Source: Geminicoccaceae bacterium (GTDB lineage Bacteria; Pseudomonadota; Alphaproteobacteria; Geminicoccales; Geminicoccaceae). From it: a stretch of DNA of 5,315 nt. The notes under the pieces are model-generated. The model ran no database searches. It was not told the origin of the DNA and worked only from the letters and a program-made list of their open reading frames with translations. The stretch spans positions 1 through 5,315 of the forward strand of contig JAPJRA010000319.1 of assembly GCA_030824835.1 (NCBI GenBank). Direction: 5' to 3'. Positions 1 through 5,315 of this stretch are shown here, piece after piece. Made by a program: the position numbers and the translations under genes. Within the stretch, counting starts at the first letter, position 1; each line of letters begins with the position of its first letter.

Positions 1-581
1 AGGGTGGGCAGGCCGGTCATGGCTTCGAGGCGGGCCGCGATGTCGAAATCGTTCCAGGCGCGAAACGCGTCCGAGGGAATGTCCAGCTCGCGGCGCCAGC
101 TGCCCATGTTGTAGGGGGCCGCGACGCCGAGGCCGGCAATGCGCTCGGCATGCGCGGGCGTGAGGGCGCCGCGGAGCGCCGCGATCTCCTCCAGCACCAT
201 GTTCAGCGCTTCCTCGGGCTGCGGGAACGGGCACTCGCGCCGTCGCTGGGCGATCACCTTGCCGGCGAAATCCACGAGGATGGTATCGAGTGAGCGCCGG
301 CCGATCTTCACGCCGAGCGAGTAGGCTCCGTCGGGAGCGAGGCCGATCAGCGTGGCCGGCTGGCCGCGATCGCCCTGGCGCTTGCCTTCGCTGCGGATCA
401 GGCCGGCGGCCTCCAGCTCGTGGACGATCATCCCGGCCGTGTTCGCGGTCAGATTGGCGTGGCGTGCCAGATCGGCCTTGGAGGCCGTCCCCAGGCGACG
501 CAGCAAGCCTAGTATGACCCGTTCATTGAACTGCCGGACCTGGATAGAGTTGCTGCCCTGGCCGGATGCGCGGTTCCGCAA
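1..581 (-). CDS. ROK-family transcriptional regulator, N-terminal part (runs off the left edge)
   Basis: This is a likely sugar-responsive repressor. Only 193 residues are visible; ROK regulators usually have about 380-410, so the C-terminal half, including any zinc-binding cysteines, lies outside the window. Residues about 18-64 form a MarR-like winged helix-turn-helix (FNERVILGLLRRLG, then SKADLARHANLTANTAG and the wing up to IRSEGK), followed by the ROK linker RGQPATLIGLAPDGAYSLGV. The phosphate-binding DxGxT motif of ROK sugar kinases is degenerate: the sequence reads GVKIGRRS, with Lys92 where kinases have Asp, so it should not be a kinase. The start is TTG (581-579): no ATG or GTG lies upstream in frame, and AGGGAGG sits 8 nt before it. 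The gene diverges from a transporter-type operon, the usual place for a ROK regulator of sugar uptake. The family call is firm; the ligand is unknown. Confidence 0.9.
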   Translation of the reverse strand, partial: MRNRASGQGSNSIQVRQFNERVILGLLRRLGTASKADLARHANLTANTAGMIVHELEAAGLIRSEGKRQGDRGQPATLIGLAPDGAYSLGVKIGRRSLDTILVDFAGKVIAQRRRECPFPQPEEALNMVLEEIAALRGALTPAHAERIAGLGVAAPYNMGSWRRELDIPSDAFRAWNDFDIAARLEAMTGLPT

Positions 582-589
582 GCGGATGA

Positions 590-596
590 CCTCCCT
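590..596 (-). promoter_or_regulatory. Ribosome binding site fixing the TTG start of the ROK gene
   Basis: On the minus strand AGGGAGG lies 8 nt upstream of the TTG codon at 581-579. It is a near-perfect anti-16S match and is the main reason for choosing a TTG start, since the reading frame upstream contains no ATG or GTG. A nearby minus-strand ATG at about 632-630 is in another frame. Confidence 0.7.
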
Positions 597-638
597 TTGA
601 CGACCGTACCCGACGTTGGGTGCGATGCCATGGGAGGG

Positions 639-667
639 ATTGTGTCGCAGGTATGCGGTTTGGTCAA
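639..667 (-). promoter_or_regulatory. Predicted sigma-70 promoter of the ROK regulator
   Basis: Reading the minus strand, TTGACC (667-662) is a five-of-six match to the -35 box. It is followed by a 17-bp spacer and CACAAT (644-639), a four-of-six match to the -10 box. Transcription would start near 632, leaving a leader of about 50 nt before the TTG start codon. The AT-rich palindrome at 667-689 abuts the -35 box, so a protein bound there could control this promoter. This is inferred from consensus matching only. Confidence 0.5.
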
Positions 668-689
668 TAATTAAATCACGATGAATTAT
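667..689. promoter_or_regulatory. Candidate ROK operator 1 (AT-rich inverted repeat)
   Basis: ATAATT (667-672) and AATTAT (684-689) form a perfect 6-bp inverted repeat with an 11-bp spacer, 23 bp in total. Characterised ROK operators (NagC, Mlc) are also roughly 23-bp sites with AT-rich arms and a more GC-rich centre. Its core TTAAATCACGATGAATTA (671-688) recurs at 945-962. The surrounding DNA is very GC-rich, so two such AT-rich islands in the divergent region stand out. The site touches the -35 box of the predicted ROK promoter, which suggests autoregulation. Binding by this ROK protein is inferred. Confidence 0.5.
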
Positions 690-940
690 CTTTCCTGCGT
701 TTGTTCCGGCTTGCGCCTGGCAATCCGTTTCGGCCGGTGGCGCGGCGCATCGCGCAACCTCGTAAGGGAGCCGGCGCGAAATCGCCTCGACCCTGGCTTC
801 AAGTTGCATCAGGTCGGCCTACAGTCATCTTGTGCAATGAGGCGTGCCGTCGACGAGGGTCTGCTTTCATGATCCGACTTGCGCCGCCGCTTTGGTATCG
901 GCCGCATCCCGGACGGGTTCCTGCCGGCCGCCGGCCCTCT
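690..940. other. Intergenic stretch with no supported gene
   Basis: Between the two AT-rich motifs I see no convincing gene on either strand. Short open frames exist (for example 681-872 and 701-976, plus strand), but they overlap each other in different frames, resemble no family I know, and lack a good ribosome binding site. There is no tRNA-like cloverleaf or U-tailed hairpin. The stretch may be a long control region or leader DNA. Confidence 0.5.
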
Positions 941-963
941 ATTATTAAATCATCATGCATTAC
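941..963. promoter_or_regulatory. Candidate ROK operator 2 (repeat of the AT-rich motif)
   Basis: TTAAATCATCATGCATTA (945-962) matches the 18-mer at 671-688 at 15 of 18 positions, in the same orientation. Its flanking arms (ATTATT and CATTAC) are only partly symmetrical, so it would be the weaker site. It lies about 43 bp upstream of the predicted -35 box of the solute-binding-protein operon. The 274-bp offset between copies is close to 26 helical turns, which would permit looping between two bound dimers. The role is inferred from repetition and position. Confidence 0.45.
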
Positions 964-1005
964 TTTGCCGTCCTGATCACAGCTTCAACTGCGTCTTTAC
1001 AGGGA

Positions 1006-1035
1006 TTGAACAGATCGGTCAAAGGTGTCTATAAG
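1006..1035 (+). promoter_or_regulatory. Predicted sigma-70 promoter of the solute-binding protein operon
   Basis: TTGAAC (1006-1011, four of six to the -35 consensus), an 18-bp spacer, and TATAAG (1030-1035, five of six to the -10 consensus) predict a start near 1042. The leader would be about 59 nt, ending in the ribosome binding site GGGAGG (1089-1094), 6 nt before the ATG. The -35 box forms one arm of an imperfect inverted repeat, TTGAAC-N5-GGTCAA (1006-1022), which could be a further protein site. No experimental support is visible. Confidence 0.5.
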
Positions 1036-1100
1036 TTTTCGCGCTGCGTTGAAGGCAGGCCGTGTAGTGCTGCCCCGCGCTCGTCCTTGGGAGGTCGGCC

Positions 1101-2753
1101 ATGCTATTTGTCCGTTCGCTGTTTGGCGCGCTGATTCTGGGCTCCGCCTGGACGACGGCGGGCATGGCGGGACAGTATGTCGATCGACTCGAGGACGGGA
1201 CCGTGCTGCTGAAGCTTGGTCCGGCCTACCAGTACGCCGTCATCGAGACCTCGCGCGACGAGCTGGGCCCTCTCCTCGGGGAAGGCACGGGGCCCTACGC
1301 CGGGACCACGGTCCGCCTGCTCACCCACGACGAAGGGCCGCACGGGCCGATCTCCGGGCCGATCGAAGCGCTGCGCCCGGTCTGGGAGGAGCTGACCGGC
1401 GGCCGGCTGGAGGTGGGGCTCGTACCGATCAGCGAGCTCTATGCCGACCTGATGCTCGACCTGCAGCGCGGTGACCATCGCTACGACGCGGCGGTGGTGG
1501 CGGCCTATTTCTACGGCGACCTGGTCGCCGGCAAGTATCTGGCGTCCGTCGACCCGCTGCTGGCGAGCGGCAAGTTCCCGCGCTGGAGCTACGATTCCAT
1601 GCCGCCGGCCTTGCGCCGGCTATATGGCTGGGCAGGGGTAGATTATGGCGTGCTCAACGACGCCGACGGGCAGGTGCTCTATTACCGCCGCGACGTGCTG
1701 AACGACCCGGCCAACCAGGCGGCGTTCAAGGAGGCCGTCGGCTACGATATGCCGATACCGCCGCGGACCTGGCAGCAGGTGCTGGACATCAGCCGCTTCT
1801 TCGACGGCAAGAACTGGGACAAGCACGACAATCAGCCCGACCACGGCATGGTCCTGCATCTGAAGCCGGGCGAGCAGGGCTTCTACCACTTCCAGTCGCT
1901 GTCGGCCTCGTTCGCCATCAAGCCGGGTGCCGAGGTCGACCGCTACCACAATGTCTACTGGTTCGACCCCTCGGACATGCGGCCGCTGATCAACTCGCCG
2001 GGCCAGGTGGCGGCGCTCGAGCTGCTGCAGGAGCTGAACAAGACCGGGCCAGCCGAGCAGATGGGCTGGCGGCTGCCGCAGGCCTGGGATTACTTCCTGC
2101 GCGGCAAGGCCGTGTTCGTCTTCAGCTGGGGCGATGTCGGGGCGCTGTGCCAGGACGAGGCCCGCTCGCTGATTAAGGGCAACTGTGCCGCCGCCATGCT
2201 GCCGGGCTCGTCCCGCTACTGGGACCAGGAGAGCCAAGCCTGGGTGGAGCCGCCGGAGCCGAACCGGGTCGGCAACACCACGGGTGGCTCCTGGCACGGC
2301 GTGGTCATGGCCAGCTCGGCCCAGCAGGAGGCTGCCTACTCGTTCCTGGCGCTGATGGCGGTCAAGCCCTTCTCGCTGTGGGCGGTGCAGCATGGCTGGA
2401 CCGGCATCAATCCAGGCTTCCACTATCAGATGCTGCAGCCGGAGGGTGAGGCGCGGCTGGCCGACTATGTCCGCGCGGGCTGGGACCCCGCCGACGTCAA
2501 GGACTACCTGCAGGCCTACCAGGCCACGTTCAACGCGGACACCATGCTCCCGTACCTGCGGATCCGCGGCACGCCGGCCTACTGGTCGGTCCTCGACACC
2601 GAGCTCGCCCGCGCCCTGGGTGGCCGCAAGACCGCCCAGCAGGCGCTCGACGACACGGCGGCTGCCTGGGACAAGATCACCGACAGTCTCGGTCGCGACC
2701 AGCAGCTCGACGCCTATCGACAGGCCATTGGCTACGACCCTGGCAAGTCCTAG
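1101..2753 (+). CDS. ABC transporter extracellular solute-binding protein (large family-1 type)
   Basis: This is a periplasmic binding protein that would deliver a solute, probably a carbohydrate or polyol, to an ABC importer. Residues 1-23 are a signal peptide: Arg5, a hydrophobic stretch at 7-17, then TTAGMA with probable cleavage after Ala23. There is no lipobox cysteine, so the mature protein should be soluble. The mature part has the family-1 (COG1653-like) layout: a first strand at TTVRLLTHDEGP, helix EALRPVWEELTGG, then YDAAVVAAYFYGDLV, and the late GGSWHGVVMAS motif (395-405). It is rich in Trp and Tyr, typical of sugar binders. Cys350 and Cys362 could form a disulfide. At 550 residues it is longer than the usual 400-440, closer in size to the glycerol-type GlpV proteins, though I cannot claim orthology. 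GGGAGG 6 nt before the ATG supports the start. No permease or ATPase gene follows directly. Confidence 0.88.
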   Translation: MLFVRSLFGALILGSAWTTAGMAGQYVDRLEDGTVLLKLGPAYQYAVIETSRDELGPLLGEGTGPYAGTTVRLLTHDEGPHGPISGPIEALRPVWEELTGGRLEVGLVPISELYADLMLDLQRGDHRYDAAVVAAYFYGDLVAGKYLASVDPLLASGKFPRWSYDSMPPALRRLYGWAGVDYGVLNDADGQVLYYRRDVLNDPANQAAFKEAVGYDMPIPPRTWQQVLDISRFFDGKNWDKHDNQPDHGMVLHLKPGEQGFYHFQSLSASFAIKPGAEVDRYHNVYWFDPSDMRPLINSPGQVAALELLQELNKTGPAEQMGWRLPQAWDYFLRGKAVFVFSWGDVGALCQDEARSLIKGNCAAAMLPGSSRYWDQESQAWVEPPEPNRVGNTTGGSWHGVVMASSAQQEAAYSFLALMAVKPFSLWAVQHGWTGINPGFHYQMLQPEGEARLADYVRAGWDPADVKDYLQAYQATFNADTMLPYLRIRGTPAYWSVLDTELARALGGRKTAQQALDDTAAAWDKITDSLGRDQQLDAYRQAIGYDPGKS

Positions 2754-2786
2754 CCGGAGGCCTGCGTTCCTGCCCAACGGACCAGT

Positions 2787-2814
2787 GCCGACACGCCCCA
2801 GCGGGCGTGACGGC
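2787..2814 (+). repeat. Intercistronic GC-rich hairpin after the solute-binding protein gene
   Basis: A 7-bp stem closes on a CAGC tetraloop (CACGCCC 2792-2798 pairing with GGGCGTG 2803-2809). After a single A-A mismatch (2791/2810) four more pairs follow (GCCG 2787-2790 with CGGC 2811-2814), giving 11 pairs. No U-tract follows, so it does not look like an intrinsic terminator. It lies 33 nt after the stop codon and ends 34 nt before the next start. Such hairpins after binding-protein genes often protect the upstream mRNA and let the binding protein be made in excess; that role is inferred here. Confidence 0.6.
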
Positions 2815-2848
2815 GTGCCGGCAACGTCCCTCGCTGAGAAGGTAACCG

Positions 2849-4477
2849 ATGACGACATCTGACGAGCTGCGGCAGCTGTTTCCGCTGCCGGAGGCGATTC
2901 CGGCCGAGCAGATGATTCCGGCCAAGGTCCACCAGCGCACCTGGCTCGTCGATGGTGAGCTGCGGGAATGGGACGGGCCGGCGCAGACCGTGCTGTCGGC
3001 GGTGTGCGTGCGCGGCGCCGATGGTGCCCTGACGCAGGTCGAGCTCGGCAGCGTGCCCCAGGGCGCGGAAGCCGAGGCCGAGGCGGCTTTGGCGGCCGCC
3101 GTGGCCGCCTACGACAATGGCCGCGGCGTTTGGCCGACGATGGCGGTGGCCGAGCGCATCGCCTGCATGCAGACGTTCGCCAAGCAGATGCAGGCCCGCC
3201 GGCAGGAGGTCGTGCGCCTGCTGATGTGGGAGATCGGCAAGAGCCTGGCCGACAGCGAGAAGGAGTTCGACCGCACGGTCGACTATATCCGGGCGACGAT
3301 CGAGGCGCTGAAGGAGCAGGACAACGGCAACTCGCGCTTTCTCGTCGTCGAGGGTACGATCGGGCAGATCAGGCGGACGCCCCTGGGCGTCGTGCTGTGC
3401 ATGGGGCCTTACAACGACCCGCTCAACGAGACCTGTGCGACGCTGATCCCGGCCCTGATCATGGGCAATACCATGGTCTTCAAGCCGCCGCGCTACGGCG
3501 TGCTGCTGTTCGCGCCGCTGCTCGAGGCCTTCCGCAGCGCCTTCCCCAAAGGCGTGATCAACACCGTCTACGGCAAGGGCTCGGTCGTGGTGCCGCTGCT
3601 GCTGGGCACCGGCAAGGTCAACTGCCTGACCCTGATCGGCTCGAGCAAGGTCGCCGACCATCTGAAGAAGCTGCCGCCCAAGGCGCATCGGCTGCGGGCG
3701 ATCTTGGGCCTGGATGCTAAGAACGCCGCCATCGTGCTGCCCGACGCCGACCTCGACCTCGCGGTCAAGGAGTGCCTCCTGGGCTCGCTGTCGTTCAACG
3801 GCCAGCGCTGCACGGCGCTGAAGATGCTGCTGGTCCACCGCTCGATCGCCGAGCCGTTCCTGGAGCGCTTCACGGCCGGTCTCGCCAAGCTCAAGGTGGG
3901 CATGCCGTGGGAGGCGGGCGTCAGTATCACGCCGCTGCCGGAGCCCGGCAAGGTCGCCTACATGCACGAGCTGGTCGAGGATGCGCAGGCCAAGGGGGCG
4001 CGGGTGGTCAACCCGGACGGTGGGACTTCCGCGGGCACGCTGTTCTACCCGGCCGTCGTCTACCCGGTCGCCGAGGGCATGAAGCTCTACCGCGAGGAGC
4101 AGTTCGGCCCCGTCGTTCCCGTGCTGCCGTTCGACGCGCTCGAGACCGCCCTGGAATACGTGATCAGCTCCGAGCACGGCCAGCAGGTGAGCATCTTCGG
4201 CGCCGATCCGGACCGGATCGGGACCCTGGTCGATCCGCTGGTCAACCAGGTGTGCCGGGTCAACATCAACTGCCAGTGCCAGCGTGGCCCGGACGTGTTC
4301 CCGTTCACCGGGCGCAAGGACTCGGCGGAAGGCACGCTGTCGGTCACGGATGCGTTGCGCTCGTTCTCGATCCGCTCGATGGTGGCCACCAAGCAAACCG
4401 CTGCCAGCGAGCAGCTGCTGGATGCCATCGTCCAGCACCACACCTCTAAGTTCATCAACACCGGCTTCATTTTCTAG
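2849..4477 (+). CDS. gapN: Aldehyde dehydrogenase, NADP-dependent non-phosphorylating glyceraldehyde-3-phosphate dehydrogenase (GapN) type
   Basis: The predicted cytoplasmic reaction is glyceraldehyde-3-phosphate + NADP+ + H2O to 3-phosphoglycerate + NADPH, bypassing 1,3-bisphosphoglycerate. Visible aldehyde dehydrogenase landmarks are Asn189 in MGPYNDPLNE (oxyanion Asn), Lys212 in FKPP (cofactor), the nucleophile Cys321 in FNGQRCTALK, and Glu417 in EEQFGP (cofactor ribose). GQRCTA followed by a Lys is GapN-like. Two oddities: the ELGGK motif reads GLDAK, so Gly287 occupies the catalytic-Glu position exactly 34 residues before the Cys, and Asp190 replaces the aromatic residue after Asn189. 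It has 542 residues against about 475 in the streptococcal enzyme, with a longer N-terminus and a C-terminus ending in FINTGFIF. GAAGG lies 6 nt before the ATG. It sits 95 bp after the binding-protein gene and 42 bp before pyruvate kinase. The superfamily is certain; the substrate is inferred from motifs and context. Confidence 0.85.
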   Translation: MTTSDELRQLFPLPEAIPAEQMIPAKVHQRTWLVDGELREWDGPAQTVLSAVCVRGADGALTQVELGSVPQGAEAEAEAALAAAVAAYDNGRGVWPTMAVAERIACMQTFAKQMQARRQEVVRLLMWEIGKSLADSEKEFDRTVDYIRATIEALKEQDNGNSRFLVVEGTIGQIRRTPLGVVLCMGPYNDPLNETCATLIPALIMGNTMVFKPPRYGVLLFAPLLEAFRSAFPKGVINTVYGKGSVVVPLLLGTGKVNCLTLIGSSKVADHLKKLPPKAHRLRAILGLDAKNAAIVLPDADLDLAVKECLLGSLSFNGQRCTALKMLLVHRSIAEPFLERFTAGLAKLKVGMPWEAGVSITPLPEPGKVAYMHELVEDAQAKGARVVNPDGGTSAGTLFYPAVVYPVAEGMKLYREEQFGPVVPVLPFDALETALEYVISSEHGQQVSIFGADPDRIGTLVDPLVNQVCRVNINCQCQRGPDVFPFTGRKDSAEGTLSVTDALRSFSIRSMVATKQTAASEQLLDAIVQHHTSKFINTGFIF

Positions 4478-4491
4478 CGTGATCACACGCT
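4476..4491 (+). repeat. Tetraloop hairpin overlapping the gapN stop codon
   Basis: AGCGTG (4476-4481) and CACGCT (4486-4491) form a perfect 6-bp stem with an ATCA loop. It begins inside the TAG stop codon (4475-4477). No U-tract follows, and the pyruvate kinase ribosome binding site starts only 16 nt downstream, so termination is unlikely. It may stabilise or punctuate the polycistronic message; a stem this short could also occur by chance. Confidence 0.4.
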
Positions 4492-4519
4492 GCTACAGGC
4501 CGGTTCGGAGGGGCCAAGA

Positions 4520-5315
4520 ATGACCAGGCAGCACCCCTGTCGGGCGAAGATCGTGGCGACGCTGGGTCCGGCCAGCTCGACGCCGGAGGTGATCCGGGCG
4601 TTGGTGGAGGCCGGGGCGGACGTGTTTCGCCTGAATTTCAGCCATGGGAGTCATGCCGAGCATCGTGCCCGGCACGACATGATCCGCGGCATCGAGCAGG
4701 AGACCGGGCGGCCGATTGGCATCCTCGCCGATCTGCAGGGCCCGAAGCTGCGTGTCGGCCGTCTGGCGGCGGGGCCGATGAAGCTGGCGGTGGGCGATAT
4801 CGTCCGCTTCGACCTCGACCCCGAGCCGGGCGGCCCCAACCGGGTGCCGCTCCCTCATCCCGAGGTGTTCGCGGCGCTGGCTCCCGGGGTGGAGCTGCTG
4901 ATCGACGACGGCAAGGTCCGGCTCAAGGTCGAATCGGCGGGGCCCGCGCAGGCCACGGCCAGGGTCGTTGTCGGCGGCACGCTGTCCGACCGCAAGGGGG
5001 TCAGCGTCGTGGGCGCCGTGCTGCCGGTCTCGGCGCTGACCGAGAAGGACCGGGTGGACCTCGCCTTCGCGGTCGAGCTCGGGGTCGACTGGATCGCCCT
5101 GTCCTTCGTGCAGCGGCCGGAGGATCTGGATGAGGTCCGCGAGCTGGCGGGGCTGCCGGTCCATCTCGTGGCCAAGCTTGAGAAGCCGGCGGCGGTCGAG
5201 CGGCTGGACGAGATCGTCGCCCGCTCGGATGCGGTGATGGTGGCGCGGGGCGATCTCGGTGTCGAGATGGCGCCGGAGAAGGTGCCGACGATCCAACGGC
5301 AGATCATCCGCGCCT
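4520..5315 (+). CDS. pyk: Pyruvate kinase, N-terminal part (runs off the right edge)
   Basis: Pyruvate kinase transfers phosphate from phosphoenolpyruvate to ADP, the final step of glycolysis, in the cytoplasm. The first 265 residues are present; the family usually has about 470-480, so the rest of the A domain and the C-terminal domain lie outside. Motifs in order: CRAKIVATLGPAS near the start, FRLNFSHG with Arg37, Asn39 and Ser41, the A-to-B domain junction ADLQGPKLRVG (70-80), the B-domain core LLIDDGKV, LSFVQRPEDL, the catalytic segment AKLEKP with Lys219 and the metal ligand Glu221, and ARGDLGVE with the metal ligand Asp245. Leu72, Gln73, Lys76 and Val79 match the potassium-independent class. 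The start is ATG 4520 with GGAGGGG 6 nt upstream. It follows gapN by 42 bp and is probably co-transcribed. The family assignment is near certain. Confidence 0.96.
   Translation, partial: MTRQHPCRAKIVATLGPASSTPEVIRALVEAGADVFRLNFSHGSHAEHRARHDMIRGIEQETGRPIGILADLQGPKLRVGRLAAGPMKLAVGDIVRFDLDPEPGGPNRVPLPHPEVFAALAPGVELLIDDGKVRLKVESAGPAQATARVVVGGTLSDRKGVSVVGAVLPVSALTEKDRVDLAFAVELGVDWIALSFVQRPEDLDEVRELAGLPVHLVAKLEKPAAVERLDEIVARSDAVMVARGDLGVEMAPEKVPTIQRQIIRA

Noticed and set aside
139..600. Plus-strand open frames opposite the ROK gene
   Set aside because: The minus strand encodes a clear ROK winged helix and linker; the plus-strand products are Arg/Ser-rich shadow frames.
921..934. GC-rich near-palindrome ctgccggccgccgg as a regulatory site
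   Set aside because: Such GCCGGC runs are common by chance in DNA of this composition, and nothing else supports it.
940..945. TATTAT as a -10 box for an additional plus-strand promoter
   Set aside because: No acceptable -35 box is found 16-18 bp upstream, and the bases are better explained as part of the repeated AT-rich motif.
681..976. Short plus-strand open frames in the divergent intergenic region, including a 35-codon one from ATG 870
   Set aside because: They overlap in different frames, lack good ribosome binding sites, resemble nothing known and run through the probable operator motifs.
2787..2814. Intrinsic terminator after the solute-binding protein gene
   Set aside because: The hairpin is strong but is followed by ggcaacgtccc rather than a T-run, and gapN follows closely in the same direction.
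1620..2858. A 412-codon minus-strand open frame opposite the solute-binding protein gene
   Set aside because: It is an antisense shadow: low-complexity Val/Arg/Leu/Gly composition and no family resemblance, while the plus strand encodes a clear secreted binding protein.
2750..4486. A 578-codon open frame on the minus strand opposite gapN
   Set aside because: It mirrors the aldehyde dehydrogenase gene, is dominated by Arg, His, Gln, Asp and Leu repeats typical of antisense frames in GC-rich DNA, and shows no recognisable domain.
4493..5296. A 267-codon minus-strand open frame opposite pyk
   Set aside because: The plus strand carries unmistakable pyruvate kinase motifs; the opposite frame is rich in Arg, His, Asp and Gln without any domain.

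Overview
The window is very G+C-rich chromosomal DNA with strong third-position G/C bias. Gene content and style (ROK repressor, periplasmic solute-binding protein, GapN-type dehydrogenase, pyruvate kinase) fit an alphaproteobacterium, perhaps of the Rhodospirillales/Azospirillum-like group; this taxonomic guess rests on protein flavour only. No mobile element, RNA gene, CRISPR array or foreign-looking stretch was seen.

Layout: (1) positions 1-581, minus strand, the N-terminal half of a ROK-family transcriptional regulator that starts at a TTG codon and runs off the left edge. (2) 582-1100, a 519-bp divergent control region with no convincing gene. It holds a promoter for each direction and two copies of an AT-rich 18-mer (15/18 identical, 274 bp apart), the likeliest operators of the regulator. 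(3) 1101-2753, plus strand, a 550-residue secreted ABC-transporter solute-binding protein. (4) 2849-4477, a 542-residue aldehyde dehydrogenase of the non-phosphorylating glyceraldehyde-3-phosphate dehydrogenase (GapN) type. (5) 4520 to the right edge, the first 265 residues of a pyruvate kinase. The 95-bp and 42-bp gaps between the plus-strand genes each contain a GC-rich tetraloop hairpin without a U-tract, so they look like mRNA-processing or stability elements inside one operon rather than terminators.

Interpretation: the three plus-strand genes probably form one operon controlled by the divergent ROK protein. The binding protein would capture a carbohydrate or polyol; the permease and ATPase genes are not in view and may lie beyond the right edge. 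GapN would oxidise glyceraldehyde-3-phosphate directly to 3-phosphoglycerate with NADPH formation, skipping the first ATP-yielding step, and pyruvate kinase would make ATP at the end of lower glycolysis. The unit thus pairs uptake with dedicated lower-glycolysis enzymes.

The most notable molecular details are a glycine where the catalytic glutamate of the aldehyde dehydrogenase should be, and a clean potassium-independent signature in the pyruvate kinase.
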